NCBI GenBank assembly: GCA_947579665.1
Contig: CANPUZ010000033.1
Span: forward strand, 653,763-717,762
Source of the DNA: Sympetrum striolatum
Taxonomy: Eukaryota; Arthropoda; Insecta; Odonata; Libellulidae
Direction of reading: 5' to 3'
DNA: 64,000 nucleotides
Shown here piece after piece: positions 63,445-64,000 of the stretch. The notes under the pieces are model-generated. The model saw only the letters and a list, made by a program, of their open reading frames with translations. It ran no database searches and was not told the DNA's origin. The stretch's first letter is position 1; every line of letters begins with the position of its first letter. Made by a program: the position numbers and the translations under genes.

Positions 63445-64000
63445 AAAAATCACGAAAATTAAGGATAAAAAGAAGAAAAAGATTGAAATGTCTATGAAAT
63501 TATCCGTTTTCTATACTTTTTTTGATTATATCTTGGCAAAATCACAGAAAGTAAGGCAAAATAGAGGAAAAAGATTGAAATGTCTATGAAATTGTCCGTC
63601 TTCGATGCTTTTTTCGATCATATCCTTGAAAAATCACGAAGACTAAGGATAAATAGACGAAGAAAGATTGAAATTTTGGTGAAATTATCCTTTTTTGATG
63701 CTTATTTCGATCATTGCTTGGTAAAATCACAAAATTTAGAGAAAAAAAATAGAGGAAAACTATTGAAATTACGTTGACATTATCCGGTTTTGCTGCTTTT
63801 TTCGATAACATCTTTGCAAAATCACGAAAAGTAAGGCAAGTTAGAGGAAAAAGTTTCAAATTTTGTTGAAATTATCCGTTTTTGATTCTATTTTTGAGCA
63901 TATCATTGCAAAATCACTGTAAGTAAGGAAAAATTGAGGAAAAAGATTGATATATCGTGGAAAATATCCATTTTCGATACTTTTTTCGATCACATCCTGG
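63445..64000 (-). repeat. Satellite array, inverted segment at right edge
   Basis: From 63,445 the monomers run in reverse orientation to the window end. The segment is the near-exact reverse complement of about 58,861-59,413. The switch is abrupt, inside GTGATTAAAAATCAC. Confidence 0.9.

Noticed and set aside
24519..63859. Many open frames of 60-111 codons on both strands, with recurring peptides such as FDAFFDHI and KSRKLRKN
   Set aside because: They are translations of the 92-93-bp satellite in changing frames. They occur on both strands, stop wherever monomer length shifts the frame, and have no recognisable domain.

Overview
This is eukaryotic nuclear DNA, most likely from an arthropod and probably an insect. 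It is AT-rich, has intron-containing sequence with canonical splice sites, and carries I-clade, CR1/Jockey-like and RTE non-LTR retrotransposons plus mariner and pogo-like DNA transposon remnants. There is no bacterial operon structure, tRNA, rRNA or CRISPR array. The species cannot be named from the sequence.

Left part (1-22,000): two nearly identical copies of a segment of at least 7.1 kb lie in direct orientation at 1-7138 and 11505-18702. Each holds a truncated CR1/Jockey-like fragment on the minus strand and one I-clade non-LTR element of about 5.6 kb on the plus strand. The element has a structured 5' UTR, a gag-like ORF1 with three zinc knuckles, an ORF2 with AP endonuclease, reverse transcriptase and RNase H, and a TACA-repeat tail. 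Both I-element copies sit between the same 13-bp target-site duplication in the same flanking DNA, so the locus was duplicated after a single insertion. Each copy has since been broken differently in its RNase H domain. Between the copies are a dead mariner fragment and one exon of an acid sphingomyelinase-like phosphodiesterase (SMPDL3 family). The last exon of that gene lies just right of copy 2. The exon that should join them is missing, its place is taken by copy 2, and the upstream exon has a stop codon and damaged motifs, so the locus looks like a pseudogene or a gene broken by the duplication. A defective RTE fragment and a pogo/Tigger-like end follow.

Right part (about 23,038-64,000): an unbroken 41-kb array of a satellite with a monomer of about 92 bp, running off the right edge. 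Its A/T tracts recur about every 10.3 bp, so the monomer is about nine helical turns, which predicts strongly curved DNA. It contains several monomer subtypes, nested higher-order duplications (about 919, 2645, 4310, 5618 and 6357 bp) and an orientation switch at about 63,444. It also holds three copies of a 92-bp non-satellite insert with a perfect 27-bp hairpin, flanked by a 13-bp target duplication. Uninserted versions of the same site survive elsewhere in the array. The many short open frames in this region are by-products of the repeat, not genes.

No complete host gene is present. The most notable points are the phased-A-tract satellite, the hairpin insert that tags its amplification history, and the segmental duplication sitting inside the SMPDL3-like locus.
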